Below are positions 45,385 through 53,644 of a stretch of DNA of 64,000 bases, piece after piece. A program made the translations under genes and the position numbers. Position 1 is the stretch's first letter. Each line of letters opens with the position of its first letter. The stretch spans positions 5,334 through 69,333 of the forward strand of contig DATIPA010000036.1 in the NCBI GenBank assembly GCA_035472475.1, written 5' to 3'. This DNA comes from JAFAXD01 sp035472475. GTDB taxonomy: Bacteria > Pseudomonadota > Alphaproteobacteria > Rhizobiales > Xanthobacteraceae. Under the pieces are notes generated by a model that saw nothing but the letters and a program-made list of their open reading frames with translations, was not told the origin of the DNA and did not search any database.

Positions 45385-47208
45385 ATGATGGGGATTGAGA
45401 GCGCGACCCGCGCCGCGCCGCTGTTTCACTTCGTGATGATCAAGCCGACCCATTACGACGACGACGGCTATCCAATTCAGTGGCTGCGCTCCGCGATCCC
45501 ATCCAATACGCTCGCTTGCCTCAATGGGTTAGCGGAAGATGCGCGCACGCGCCAAGTGCTCGGCGAAGGCGTTGCAATCCGCCTGCATACCTATGATGAG
45601 ACCAACCGGCGGGTGCGACCCGACAAGATCATCCGCATGGTACGCCAACAAGGCGGCCGGGTTCTGATCGGCCTCGTCGGGGTGCAATCGAATCAGTTCC
45701 TGCGCGCCGTCGACATGGCGCGGCCGTTTCTCGACGCCGGCTTCCCGGTTTGCATCGGCGGCTTCCACGTGTCGGGTTGCACCGCCATGCTGCCCGAGAT
45801 GCCGAAGGAGATGCGCGACGCCCTCGACATGGGCATCTCGTTCTTCTGCGGGGAGGCCGAGGACGGCCGGCTCGATGCGGTCCTGCGCGATGCGTATGCC
45901 GGCAAGCTGCAGCCGATCTACAACTATATGGACGATTTGCCCTCGCTCGAAGGCGAGCCAGCGCCGATCTTGCCCGCGCAGCATGTGAGCCGCACGTCGG
46001 GTTCGCTGTCGAGCATCGACCTCGGGCGCGGCTGTCCCTACCAGTGTTCGTTCTGCACCATCATCAACGTGCAGGGTCGCAAGAGCCGCTTCCGCAGCGC
46101 CGACGATCTCGAGAAGATCGTGCGCGAGAACTTCGCGCAAGGCATCAAGCGCTTCTTCATCACTGACGACAATTTCGCCCGCAACCGGCAATGGGAGCCG
46201 CTGTTCGATCGTCTGATCGCGATGCGCGAGGGCGAGAAGATGAACATCGGCTTCACCATCCAGGTCGATACGCTCTGCCACAAGATTCCGAACTTCATCG
46301 AGAAGGCGAGCCGGGCGGGCGTGCGGCGCGTGTTCATCGGGTTGGAGAACATCAACCCCGACAACCTGCTGGCCGCCAAGAAACGCCAGAACAAGATCAC
46401 CGACTACCGTGTGATGCTGCAGAAATGGCGCGACCACGGCGCTATCACCTATGCGGGTTATATCCTGGGGTTCCCGGCCGACACCAAGGAATCAATCCTG
46501 CGCGATATCGAGATCATCAAGCGCGAGCTACCGATCGATATCCTCGAGTTCTTTTTCCTCACGCCGTTGCCGGGCTCCGAGGATCACAAGACGCTCCTGA
46601 GCAAGAGCGTGTGGATGGATGGCGATCTCAACAAGTACGATCTTAACCACCGGGTTTCACATCATGGGAAGATGTCGGATCGTGAGTGGGAAGAGGCCTA
46701 CCGGGCCGCCTGGCTCGCCTACTATACGCCCGAGCACCTGCGCACGATCCTGCGCCGTTGCGCCGCCAGCAAGGTCAGCCGACCAAACACGACGCTGACT
46801 ACCATCCTGTGGTTCCTGCTCATGATCCTGTTCGAGGGCGTGCACCCGCTCGAAGGCGGCGCCGTGCGGCTCAAATACCGGCGTGACCGGCGGCCGAGTT
46901 TCCGGCGCGAAAGTCCGCTCGTGTTCTATCCGCGCTACTGGATCGGGACGGCGATCAAGCTATCCAAATACGCGATGGTCTATTGGCGGGCGCGCAAGAC
47001 CTACAAAGAGGTGATGGCCGCGCCCGACCGCTGGACCTACACCGACGTTGCGATCACGCCGCCGAAGGCGGACGAGTTCGAGGCGCTCGATCTCTATCAC
47101 GCCACCAGCGGCGGCGAGGCCGCGCTGGCACGCAAACGCCGCGAGGACACGATCCGGGTCGAGACCGACGCGCATCACAATCAAGCGGCGAGCGTAGCGG
47201 CGGAGTAG
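45385..47208 (+). CDS. B12-binding-domain radical SAM protein
   Basis: A 607-residue cytoplasmic radical SAM enzyme. The N-terminal ~160 residues form a B12-binding-like fold (FLDAGFPVCIGGFHVSG) but lack a clear DxHxxG base-off motif. The radical SAM cluster ligands are C217, C221 and C224 in RGCPYQCSFCTI. After the barrel, a hydrophobic stretch (LTTILWFLLMILFEG) near residue 475 suggests membrane association. Two ATGs (45385, 45388) follow AAGGAA. The substrate is unknown; relatives methylate or rearrange lipids, antibiotics or tetrapyrroles. It is divergent from the CoxL-like gene (168-base gap). Confidence 0.93.
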   Translation: MMGIESATRAAPLFHFVMIKPTHYDDDGYPIQWLRSAIPSNTLACLNGLAEDARTRQVLGEGVAIRLHTYDETNRRVRPDKIIRMVRQQGGRVLIGLVGVQSNQFLRAVDMARPFLDAGFPVCIGGFHVSGCTAMLPEMPKEMRDALDMGISFFCGEAEDGRLDAVLRDAYAGKLQPIYNYMDDLPSLEGEPAPILPAQHVSRTSGSLSSIDLGRGCPYQCSFCTIINVQGRKSRFRSADDLEKIVRENFAQGIKRFFITDDNFARNRQWEPLFDRLIAMREGEKMNIGFTIQVDTLCHKIPNFIEKASRAGVRRVFIGLENINPDNLLAAKKRQNKITDYRVMLQKWRDHGAITYAGYILGFPADTKESILRDIEIIKRELPIDILEFFFLTPLPGSEDHKTLLSKSVWMDGDLNKYDLNHRVSHHGKMSDREWEEAYRAAWLAYYTPEHLRTILRRCAASKVSRPNTTLTTILWFLLMILFEGVHPLEGGAVRLKYRRDRRPSFRRESPLVFYPRYWIGTAIKLSKYAMVYWRARKTYKEVMAAPDRWTYTDVAITPPKADEFEALDLYHATSGGEAALARKRREDTIRVETDAHHNQAASVAAE

Positions 47209-47310
47209 GGGCGGCCCCGGCGCGCCCGAGCTTCAATCCGCCAGCGCTATTCGAACTTCGCCGTCCTGCAAGATCTTGGCAATGCCGTCGATAGGCCGCG
47301 CGCCGATCCC

Positions 47311-47339
47311 TTGACACCTTGCCTCTTTTATCCGATATT
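47311..47339 (+). promoter_or_regulatory. Candidate sigma-70-type promoter of the GbsR/MarR gene
   Basis: A perfect -35 TTGACA (47311-47316) is followed after 17 bases by GATATT (47334-47339) as -10. The expected first transcribed base falls at about 47346, the A of the start codon, so the message may be leaderless; no ribosome-binding sequence is visible. The -10 lies within the palindromic operator. Confidence 0.6.
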
Positions 47340-47362
47340 TCTGTCATGACAGAAATATCGGA
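47331..47362. promoter_or_regulatory. Perfect 32-bp palindrome, probable operator of the GbsR/MarR regulator
   Basis: Each half is TCCGATATTTCTGTCA (the second half on the opposite strand), with no mismatch and no spacer, centred between 47346 and 47347. It covers the putative -10, the start point and the first six codons of the regulator gene. A regulator of the MarR class that binds as a dimer to such a site would repress its own transcription. Coding constraint cannot account for the symmetry, because half of the palindrome is non-coding. Confidence 0.8.
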
Positions 47363-47909
47363 ATATCCAGGACAGCTTTCCGCCCCGGTTGAGCAGTTCG
47401 TTCTGCACTGGGGGGATATGGGCAGCCACTGGGGGGTGAACCGGTCGGTCGCCCAGATCCATGCGCTGCTTTATCTCAGCGCCCGCCCGCTCACCGCCGA
47501 CGACATCGCGGAGACCTTGGGCATGGCGCGTTCCAATGTCTCCAATTCGATCAAGGAATTGCAGGCTTGGAACTTGATCCGGCGAGTGCCGGTGCGCAAC
47601 GACCGGCGCGATCATTTCGAGGCCGAAATCGACCTGTGGGAAATGTTCATGCGCATCGCTGCGGGCCGCAAGGAACGCGAGATCGATCCGGCAGTGGCGG
47701 CTCTGAGATCGTGCACCGCCGATGCGGCGCGCGATCCGGGCGTAGACGAGGTCGCGCGGACGCGGCTCAAAGCCATGCTCGACTTCGTCAACATGATGGA
47801 CGGCTTCTATGCCCAGATGCTCACGGTGGAGCGAGCAAAGCTCGCCACGCTGGTGCGGCTCGGCGCCAAGGTTTTCAGCCTCTTGCCGGTCGGAAAGAAG
47901 AAGACCTGA
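47346..47909 (+). CDS. GbsR/MarR family transcriptional regulator
   Basis: A 187-residue winged-HTH regulator. Its opening (QLSAPVEQFVLHWGDMGSHW, then GVNRSVAQIHALLYL) is typical of the GbsR branch. The HTH is LTADDIAETLGMARSNVSNSIKEL and the wing follows at RVPVRNDRRDHFEAE. A helical C-terminal half probably dimerises. The ATG at 47346 lies in the middle of a perfect palindrome; a TTG at 47319 is an alternative start with no better signal. It precedes the DUF4166 gene by 14 bases and is likely auto-regulated. Confidence 0.92.
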   Translation: MTEISEYPGQLSAPVEQFVLHWGDMGSHWGVNRSVAQIHALLYLSARPLTADDIAETLGMARSNVSNSIKELQAWNLIRRVPVRNDRRDHFEAEIDLWEMFMRIAAGRKEREIDPAVAALRSCTADAARDPGVDEVARTRLKAMLDFVNMMDGFYAQMLTVERAKLATLVRLGAKVFSLLPVGKKKT

Positions 47910-47923
47910 AACCGGAGGCAGCG

Positions 47924-48583
47924 ATGAAAGCGAGCCCCATCGCGACGCGAGCCGCAATCGACAAGAACGAGACCCTCGGTGATCTGCGTTTCCGGGCACT
48001 CATTAGCGATAATGACTGGGCTGCGTTGCCAATGTCGATCCGACGCCGGTTCTCGCGGCGGCTCGTCGACGGCAACACGGCGGTCTACGTGGGAGAAATT
48101 CTCGAGACCCGCACCAACGCCGCCGGTTGGCTGCTCGCGCACGCTGCTCAATTGATCGGCTCGCCGTTCCCGGTCAGCTGCGACGCGCACGTGCCGAGCG
48201 TCGTCAGCGTGACCGAAGACATGGCGAACGGCAGTCAGATCTGGACCCGCGTCTACGCGCGCCGGCGCCGCTTTCCGCAGATTGTGCATTCGTCCAAGCG
48301 GTTCGCGGGCCCGACCGGGCTCGAGGAGCACGTCGGCCATGGCGTCGGCATGACGCTGACCGTGGAAGTCAAGGACGACGCACTCGTCTTTCGCAGCCGC
48401 GATTATTTTGTTGAACTGTTCGGACTGCGCATCCGGCTGCCAGCTTGGCTCACTCCGGGCGCGCTGTCGGTGACCCACGCGGAATGTGCCGACGGCCGCT
48501 TCAGTTTCACGCTCGACGTGGTACACCCACGGTTCGGATTGATGATCCGGCAGATGGGTTTGTTCAGAGAGGCGCGCGCCTAG
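47924..48583 (+). CDS. DUF4166 domain protein
   Basis: A 219-residue protein matching the DUF4166 pattern: FRALISDNDWAALPMSIRRRFSRRL near the start, then ETRTNAAGWLLAHAAQLIG, RVYARRRRFPQIVHSSKRFAGPTG (in part) and GVGMTLTVEV. Members occur alone or fused to saccharopine-dehydrogenase-like proteins; function unknown. The ribosome site GGAGG lies five bases before the ATG. It appears to be in an operon with the GbsR/MarR regulator and is the prime candidate for its target. Confidence 0.87.
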   Translation: MKASPIATRAAIDKNETLGDLRFRALISDNDWAALPMSIRRRFSRRLVDGNTAVYVGEILETRTNAAGWLLAHAAQLIGSPFPVSCDAHVPSVVSVTEDMANGSQIWTRVYARRRRFPQIVHSSKRFAGPTGLEEHVGHGVGMTLTVEVKDDALVFRSRDYFVELFGLRIRLPAWLTPGALSVTHAECADGRFSFTLDVVHPRFGLMIRQMGLFREARA

Positions 48584-48684
48584 GCGCGGTCCAGGTCGGC
48601 TCGTCGCACGAAGCCAGTTACCAGCATTGCGATTTCGATCGTGGCGCGCCAGGATGCAATCTCTTCGCAGCCGTCTCTCGCTTC

Positions 48685-49809
48685 ATGAAAATCGCAAAGA
48701 TCACCGCTACGGCGGTCAACGTGCCGCTCAAGATTACGCTCGTCGGCGCGCCGCGTCCGGCCGCCATGTCGGGTTGCCTGGTCGACGTCGAGACCGAAGA
48801 CGGCCTCGTCGGTCACGGGTTCACCTCCATCACCGACGAGGGCGTGATCGCACACATCATCGACGAGGTCGCGGCACCGGCGATCCTGGGCGATGACCCG
48901 CTTGCGCACGAACGGATCTGGGACAAGCTTTATTGGACGATGCTGCCGCGCGGCCAGACCGGTTACGGGGCGCACGCGCTGGCCGCGATCGACGTCGCGC
49001 TCTGGGATCTCAAGGGCAAAGCGCTCCGCCAGCCGGTATGGCGGCTACTCGGCGGTGCGCGCGAGCGCGTGCCGGTCTACGTCACGTTCGGGTTTCACTT
49101 CTTTGATCGCGAGGAACTCGCCGCGGCGGCAAAGTTCTGGGTCGCGAACGGCTTTACGCGGCTGAAGATGACGGTTGCGCACGAAGGGCTCGCCCGGCGC
49201 GACCGCAAGCCGCTGATCGATCTCATCCGCGAGGACGCGGCTCGCGTGCGCGCGGTGCGGGCGGCGGTCGGGCCCGACGTTGAGCTTTTCATCGATGCCA
49301 ATTGCAGCCTCGACCTCTATCATGCGCTCCGCCTCGTCGAGATGATCCGTGAGTGCAACATTTCATTCTTCGAGGAGCCGATCACCCAGAACGACGTGCT
49401 CTCGATGGCGCAACTGCGCAAGCAGGGCGGCGTCCGGCTCGCCTGCGGTCAGAACGAAGGCCTGAGCTTCCGCTTTCGCGATTTGTTGTTGAACGAGGCC
49501 GTGGACTATTTGCAGCCCAATGTGGTGATCACCGGCGGCTTCACGCAGTGCGTCAAGATTGCCGGGCTTGCGGCGTCATTCAACGTGCCAATCGCGAATG
49601 GAGGGGCCTGGGCCTTCCACAACATGCACCTGCAAGCAGGGCTCGCCAACGGCACCTTGATCGAACACCACTATCTGGCGCACGAGTTCTGCCAGCGAAT
49701 CTACCTGAACTTGCCGACGCCGGAGGCCGGATGGCTGACATTGCCGCAAACGCCCGGGCTCGGATTTGAGCCCAATCGCGCCGCGCTGCGCGAGCTGACC
49801 AAGGGATAG
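48685..49809 (+). CDS. Mandelate racemase/muconate-lactonizing enzyme family protein
   Basis: A 374-residue enolase-superfamily enzyme. The capping domain starts KIAKITATAVNVPLKITLVG. In the barrel, FTRLKMTVAHEG carries the base-side lysine, FIDANCSLD, FFEEPI and CGQNEG give the metal-ligand carboxylates, and NGGAWAFHNMHLQAG is the C-terminal end with His. It abstracts a proton alpha to a carboxylate (dehydration, racemisation or cycloisomerisation). The ATG at 48685 is chosen; the long upstream frame overlaps the DUF4166 gene. Confidence 0.92.
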   Translation: MKIAKITATAVNVPLKITLVGAPRPAAMSGCLVDVETEDGLVGHGFTSITDEGVIAHIIDEVAAPAILGDDPLAHERIWDKLYWTMLPRGQTGYGAHALAAIDVALWDLKGKALRQPVWRLLGGARERVPVYVTFGFHFFDREELAAAAKFWVANGFTRLKMTVAHEGLARRDRKPLIDLIREDAARVRAVRAAVGPDVELFIDANCSLDLYHALRLVEMIRECNISFFEEPITQNDVLSMAQLRKQGGVRLACGQNEGLSFRFRDLLLNEAVDYLQPNVVITGGFTQCVKIAGLAASFNVPIANGGAWAFHNMHLQAGLANGTLIEHHYLAHEFCQRIYLNLPTPEAGWLTLPQTPGLGFEPNRAALRELTKG

Positions 49810-49844
49810 GCCAGCCGTAACGGCCGACGCCACGGAGACAGCGG

Positions 49845-50567
49845 ATGCGTTACGAACTCTACTACTGGCCGTCCAACCAGGGCCGCGGCGAATTCGTGCG
49901 GCTTGCGCTTGAAGAGGCCGCGGCCGATTACATCGATGTTGGGCGCCTGCCGGAGGCGGACGGCTACGGCGTGCCGGCGATCATCAAGCTCCTCAACGCA
50001 CCCGAGTTGAAGACGCCGCCATTCGCGCCGCCGTTCCTCAAGGCTGGCGACGTGATCATCGGCCACACCGCCAACATCCTGATGTACCTCGGAGCCCATC
50101 ATGGGCTGGCGCCTGCCGAGGAGGAGGGGCGCCTGTGGGCGCACCAATTGCAGCTCTCGGTCACGGATTTCGCCAAGGAAATTCACGACACTCATCACCC
50201 GGTTGGCGCGGCCTTCTACTATGAGGAACAGAAAGCCGAAGCCAAGCACTACACGGAGAACTTCCTGAAACTGCGCGTGCCGAAATTCACGACCTACTTC
50301 GAAACGGTGCTCGCGCGTAACGGCGGCCGCCACATGGTCGGCACGGCGTTGAGCTACGTGGATCTGTCCATGTTTCAGCTGGTCGCTGGCCTGCGCTACG
50401 CATTTCCGCGCGCGATGGCGCGGCTCGAACCGAATCTTCCGCGATTGGTCGCGCTGTACGACGCGGTCGCTGCGCGCCCGCGCATTGCGGCTTATCTTGC
50501 CTCACCGCGTCGCATGCCATTCGACGAGAAAGGCGTGTTTCGGCACTATCCGGAGCTCGACAATTGA
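49845..50567 (+). CDS. Glutathione S-transferase family protein
   Basis: A 240-residue GST. The N-terminal thioredoxin-like domain starts YELYYWPSNQGRGEFVRLALEEA, with the Tyr/Ser near the thiol site; GHTANILMYLG is the glutathione-gamma-Glu loop region. The all-helical C-domain contains LSYVDLSMFQLVAGLRYAF. It follows the enolase-family gene by 35 bases, so it may act in the same catabolic or detoxification route. Confidence 0.92.
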   Translation: MRYELYYWPSNQGRGEFVRLALEEAAADYIDVGRLPEADGYGVPAIIKLLNAPELKTPPFAPPFLKAGDVIIGHTANILMYLGAHHGLAPAEEEGRLWAHQLQLSVTDFAKEIHDTHHPVGAAFYYEEQKAEAKHYTENFLKLRVPKFTTYFETVLARNGGRHMVGTALSYVDLSMFQLVAGLRYAFPRAMARLEPNLPRLVALYDAVAARPRIAAYLASPRRMPFDEKGVFRHYPELDN

Positions 50568-50639
50568 TCGCGCATTGCTCATGCGCGACGATGCGGGCTT
50601 GACCCACGCGAACCGCTCCTGAAACAATTCTTGCGCAAA

Positions 50640-50659
50640 TTGCCGGCTCGTGCCGGCAA
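50640..50659. repeat. Short perfect hairpin before the Bug receptor gene
   Basis: TTGCCGGC-TCGT-GCCGGCAA, an 8-bp stem with a 4-base loop, lies 28 bases upstream of the ATG of the next gene; TTGCGCAA, another palindrome, lies just before it (50631-50638). There is no T-run, so termination is doubtful. It could be a leader stem or a regulator site. Confidence 0.45.
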
Positions 50660-50687
50660 ACAAGATTAGAGTTTCGGGAGGCTCGCC

Positions 50688-51677
50688 ATGTTCACACGAC
50701 GCCGGCTGCTCGCTGGCGCGGCGGCACTGACCGCCGGTTCGTCGGTGCGCGCGTTCGGACAGAGTGGCGTCGACGGCTGGCCCAATCGGCCGATCCGAGT
50801 GATTTTTCCGACTGGCGCCGGGGGGCCGAGCGAGAACTTTCGGCTTTACGCAGACTACATGAAGGCCGTGCTCGGCCAGCCGTTCTTCCTGGAGAACATG
50901 CCCGGCGGGTCGGGCGCGATCGGCGCGATGGCGGTCGTGCGCTCGCCGCCTGACGGCCACACGCTCTTGGTCGGGTCGAACAGCGTAACGATCCTGGCGC
51001 CGCTGGTGTTCACCAACTCTCCGGTCAACACCCGGCGCGATCTCGTTCCGATCGCCCTTCTGTTCAACTTCCGTTTTTTGCTGGTCGCCAATCCGGATCT
51101 GCCGGTGAAGACCTACAAGGAGTTCGTCGACTATGCCAAGGCGCGGCCCGGTCAACTCAACTACGGCTCGCCGGGTATTGGCACTGGCGGGCACCTGGTG
51201 ACGGCGTTGATGCTTCGACGCGCAGGCATCGACGCCGTGCACGTCCCCTACCAGGCGACAACGCAGCAACTGTTGGCGGCGGCCGCCGGCCACCTGCAGT
51301 TCACCTTTGACACCGTCGGCAACGCGCGTGGCCTCGTCGAAAGCGGTAAGGTGCGGGCGTTGGCGGTGACCGGGAGCGGGCGCACGAGCGTGATGCCCGA
51401 AGTGCCCTCGTTTGGCGAGCTCGGCGTCGACGGCTTCGACGGCCTGTTTGTATCGACCAGCATGCTGGCACCGGCCGGGACGCCGGCGCCCATCGTGGCT
51501 GCGCTCAACCGCGAAGTCCAGGTGTGCCAGGACAAGCCGGACATCAAGAAACGGATGGAGGAGGGGGCCTACGAGCAAGGCCGGCTGACGCCGGAGCAGA
51601 CCTTGCAATTCTTCGAGAACGACTACAAGAACTGGGCTCAGGTCGTGCGCGAGACCGGCGTGCAGATCAAGTCGTGA
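50688..51677 (+). CDS. Bug-family (TctC-like) periplasmic receptor, without permeases nearby
   Basis: A 329-residue binding protein. The N-terminus has a twin-arginine signal (RRRLLAGAAALTAGSSVRAFG). The mature start WPNRPIRVIFPTGAGGPSENF carries a modified loop with Gly-Gly-Pro-Ser in place of PGGxxD. YGSPGIGTGGHLVTALMLRRAG and VPYQATTQQLL follow the family. tctAB are not adjacent. It starts a plus-strand run with the extradiol dioxygenase and the amidohydrolase, so it likely binds an organic acid of that pathway. Confidence 0.93.
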   Translation: MFTRRRLLAGAAALTAGSSVRAFGQSGVDGWPNRPIRVIFPTGAGGPSENFRLYADYMKAVLGQPFFLENMPGGSGAIGAMAVVRSPPDGHTLLVGSNSVTILAPLVFTNSPVNTRRDLVPIALLFNFRFLLVANPDLPVKTYKEFVDYAKARPGQLNYGSPGIGTGGHLVTALMLRRAGIDAVHVPYQATTQQLLAAAAGHLQFTFDTVGNARGLVESGKVRALAVTGSGRTSVMPEVPSFGELGVDGFDGLFVSTSMLAPAGTPAPIVAALNREVQVCQDKPDIKKRMEEGAYEQGRLTPEQTLQFFENDYKNWAQVVRETGVQIKS

Positions 51678-51684
51678 GGTTGCG

Positions 51685-52707
51685 GTGGCCCACCCCCAGA
51701 CCAATTTCGAGCCGCCATTCAATGTCACACGCGCGAGTCATCTCGTGTTCACGGTGCGTGATCTTGCGGCCAGCAAGGCGTTCTACACCGAGGTCATCGG
51801 TCTGAAGGTCAGGGCCGAGGACGACTCGACGCTATGGCTACATGGCATCGAGGAGCGCTGCCACCACAGTCTGACCTTGAAGAAGATTCGCGGCGAGCCG
51901 TCGTGCGAGCGTGTCGGCTTTCGGGTGTTCGACGATGCCGACCTCGAAAAGGCCAAGGCGCATTTCGATCGCTCGGGCACGCCGGCGCGCTTTGTCGACG
52001 TGCCCTTCCAGGGCCGCACGCTGCACGTCGACGACAGCACAGGAACGCCGCTTGAACTCGTCGCCCGCATGCCGACCCACGTGCGCGTGCAGACCCGCGC
52101 CCACACCCACAAGGGAGCGAGCGCCCTGCGCATGGACCACTACCAGGTGCTGGTGCCGGACGTCGCCGCGGCGGCGCGGTTCTATCTCGACCTCGGTTTT
52201 CGTACCTCGGATTACGTCTGTGTCGAGGGGACCGAGCGGCTGGTCGGAATTTTCCTCTACCGCAAGAATAACCCGCACGACATGGTGTTCCTGCAGCGCG
52301 CGGGCCCGCGCTTCCATCACTTCGGCTACATCATTCAGGAAATGCACCACGCCGTACGCGCTCTCGATATTGCCGGCAACATCGGGCTCGGTGAGTGCCT
52401 GGAGCACGGTCCAGGCCGTCATGGACATGGCCACTCCTACTACGTCTATCTGCGTGATCCGGACGGGCACCGGATCGAGCTGCTGCTGCCGGCCACCCAG
52501 ATCATCGACATCGACGATGAACCGATGCGCTACAACGTCATGTCGGGACGTAACAACAACCTTTGGGGTCTGCCGCCGCCGCGCAGCTGGTTTGAAGAGA
52601 CGACGCCGTTCGCCGGCGCGCGCGTGACGCGCCCGCCGCAGGAAGGCGAACCGTTTACACTGGAGCGATATCTGTTTGCCAAGCGGCCGGCCGCAGCGGC
52701 CGAATGA
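51685..52707 (+). CDS. Extradiol ring-cleavage dioxygenase, type I (VOC fold)
   Basis: A 340-residue two-domain VOC protein. The iron ligands of the homoprotocatechuate 2,3-dioxygenase group are in place: H152 (RMDHYQVLVPD), H211/212 (RFHHFGYI) and E265 (HRIELLLPA), very close to H155/H214/E267 of the characterised enzyme. It begins with GTG at 51685, eight bases after the receptor gene. Expected reaction: meta-cleavage of a catechol-type acid, with 3,4-dihydroxyphenylacetate one candidate. Downstream, the amidohydrolase may process the product. Confidence 0.88.
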   Translation: MAHPQTNFEPPFNVTRASHLVFTVRDLAASKAFYTEVIGLKVRAEDDSTLWLHGIEERCHHSLTLKKIRGEPSCERVGFRVFDDADLEKAKAHFDRSGTPARFVDVPFQGRTLHVDDSTGTPLELVARMPTHVRVQTRAHTHKGASALRMDHYQVLVPDVAAAARFYLDLGFRTSDYVCVEGTERLVGIFLYRKNNPHDMVFLQRAGPRFHHFGYIIQEMHHAVRALDIAGNIGLGECLEHGPGRHGHGHSYYVYLRDPDGHRIELLLPATQIIDIDDEPMRYNVMSGRNNNLWGLPPPRSWFEETTPFAGARVTRPPQEGEPFTLERYLFAKRPAAAAE

Positions 52708-52714
52708 GGTTGCG

Positions 52715-53638
52715 ATGATCATCGACTTCCATACCCACGTCATGCCCCCCGAGATGGCTGCCGCCCCGGTGTGGCGCGGCAAGTGTCCGATGACGATCGA
52801 GAACGTGCTGGATGCCGCCAAGGAGGGCGGCGTTGACCGCACCGTGATCAGCAATCCCGCGCACGAGCTGCGCCACATGGACGCCGGCCAGCAGCTCAAG
52901 ACCGTGCGCATGATCAATGAGTACCTGGCCTCGCTCGCGCACAAGCACGACAACATTTACGCGCTCGCCACCACAGTGCCGTATGGCGGCGAGCCGTTCC
53001 TCAAGGAGCTCGAGCGCGCCGTGAAGCAGGATGGCGCCAAGGGCGTGATCATTCTCTCGAGCCTGCCTGGCCACTATCCGGACGACGATGACGCGCTGCC
53101 GTTCTTCCAGCTTGTCAGCGAACTCGACATTCCGGTGTTCATGCATCCGCCCTCGGTCGGTTTTGGCGAGGAGCGGCTCAATATCTATCGGCTGGCATCG
53201 AGCGTCGGCCGCCCAATGGACGGCGCGCTCGCGATCTCACGCCTGATCGTGCGCGGGATCTTCGAGAAGCTTCCGAGCCTGAAGCTGGTGGCGAGCCACC
53301 TCGGCGGCGGCATCTGCGAAATGATCGGCCGCATGGATTACGCCTACAATCTCCAGGAAGAGGCATATTTCCTCGGGCCATATGAGCCGATGCTGATCAA
53401 GCATCCGCCCAGCCACTATCTCAAGATGATGTATCTTGAATCGACCTGCTACCACGCGCCGGCCGCGCGTTGCGCGATGGAAACGGTCGGCGTGGACCAC
53501 TTCGTCTTCGGCACCGACGCGCCGCCGCTCAAGCCGCTCAAGAAGGCCGGCGTCGAGATCATCCGATCGCTCAAGCTGGCGCCGGCCGATGAGGCCAAGG
53601 TTTTCTCCGGCAACGCCCGCAAATTGTTGAAAATCTGA
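52715..53638 (+). CDS. Amidohydrolase-2/ACMSD-like metal-dependent enzyme
   Basis: A 307-residue TIM-barrel enzyme. It opens MIIDFHTHVMPPEMA, with the H-x-H metal motif; VFMHPPSV, LVASHLGGGICEMIGRMDYAY and VFGTDAPPLKP supply the later His and the catalytic Asp. It resembles ACMSD and gamma-resorcylate decarboxylase, so a decarboxylase acting on a ring-cleavage product is plausible. It follows the dioxygenase by seven bases. Confidence 0.92.
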   Translation: MIIDFHTHVMPPEMAAAPVWRGKCPMTIENVLDAAKEGGVDRTVISNPAHELRHMDAGQQLKTVRMINEYLASLAHKHDNIYALATTVPYGGEPFLKELERAVKQDGAKGVIILSSLPGHYPDDDDALPFFQLVSELDIPVFMHPPSVGFGEERLNIYRLASSVGRPMDGALAISRLIVRGIFEKLPSLKLVASHLGGGICEMIGRMDYAYNLQEEAYFLGPYEPMLIKHPPSHYLKMMYLESTCYHAPAARCAMETVGVDHFVFGTDAPPLKPLKKAGVEIIRSLKLAPADEAKVFSGNARKLLKI

Positions 53639-53644
53639 CGCGGT

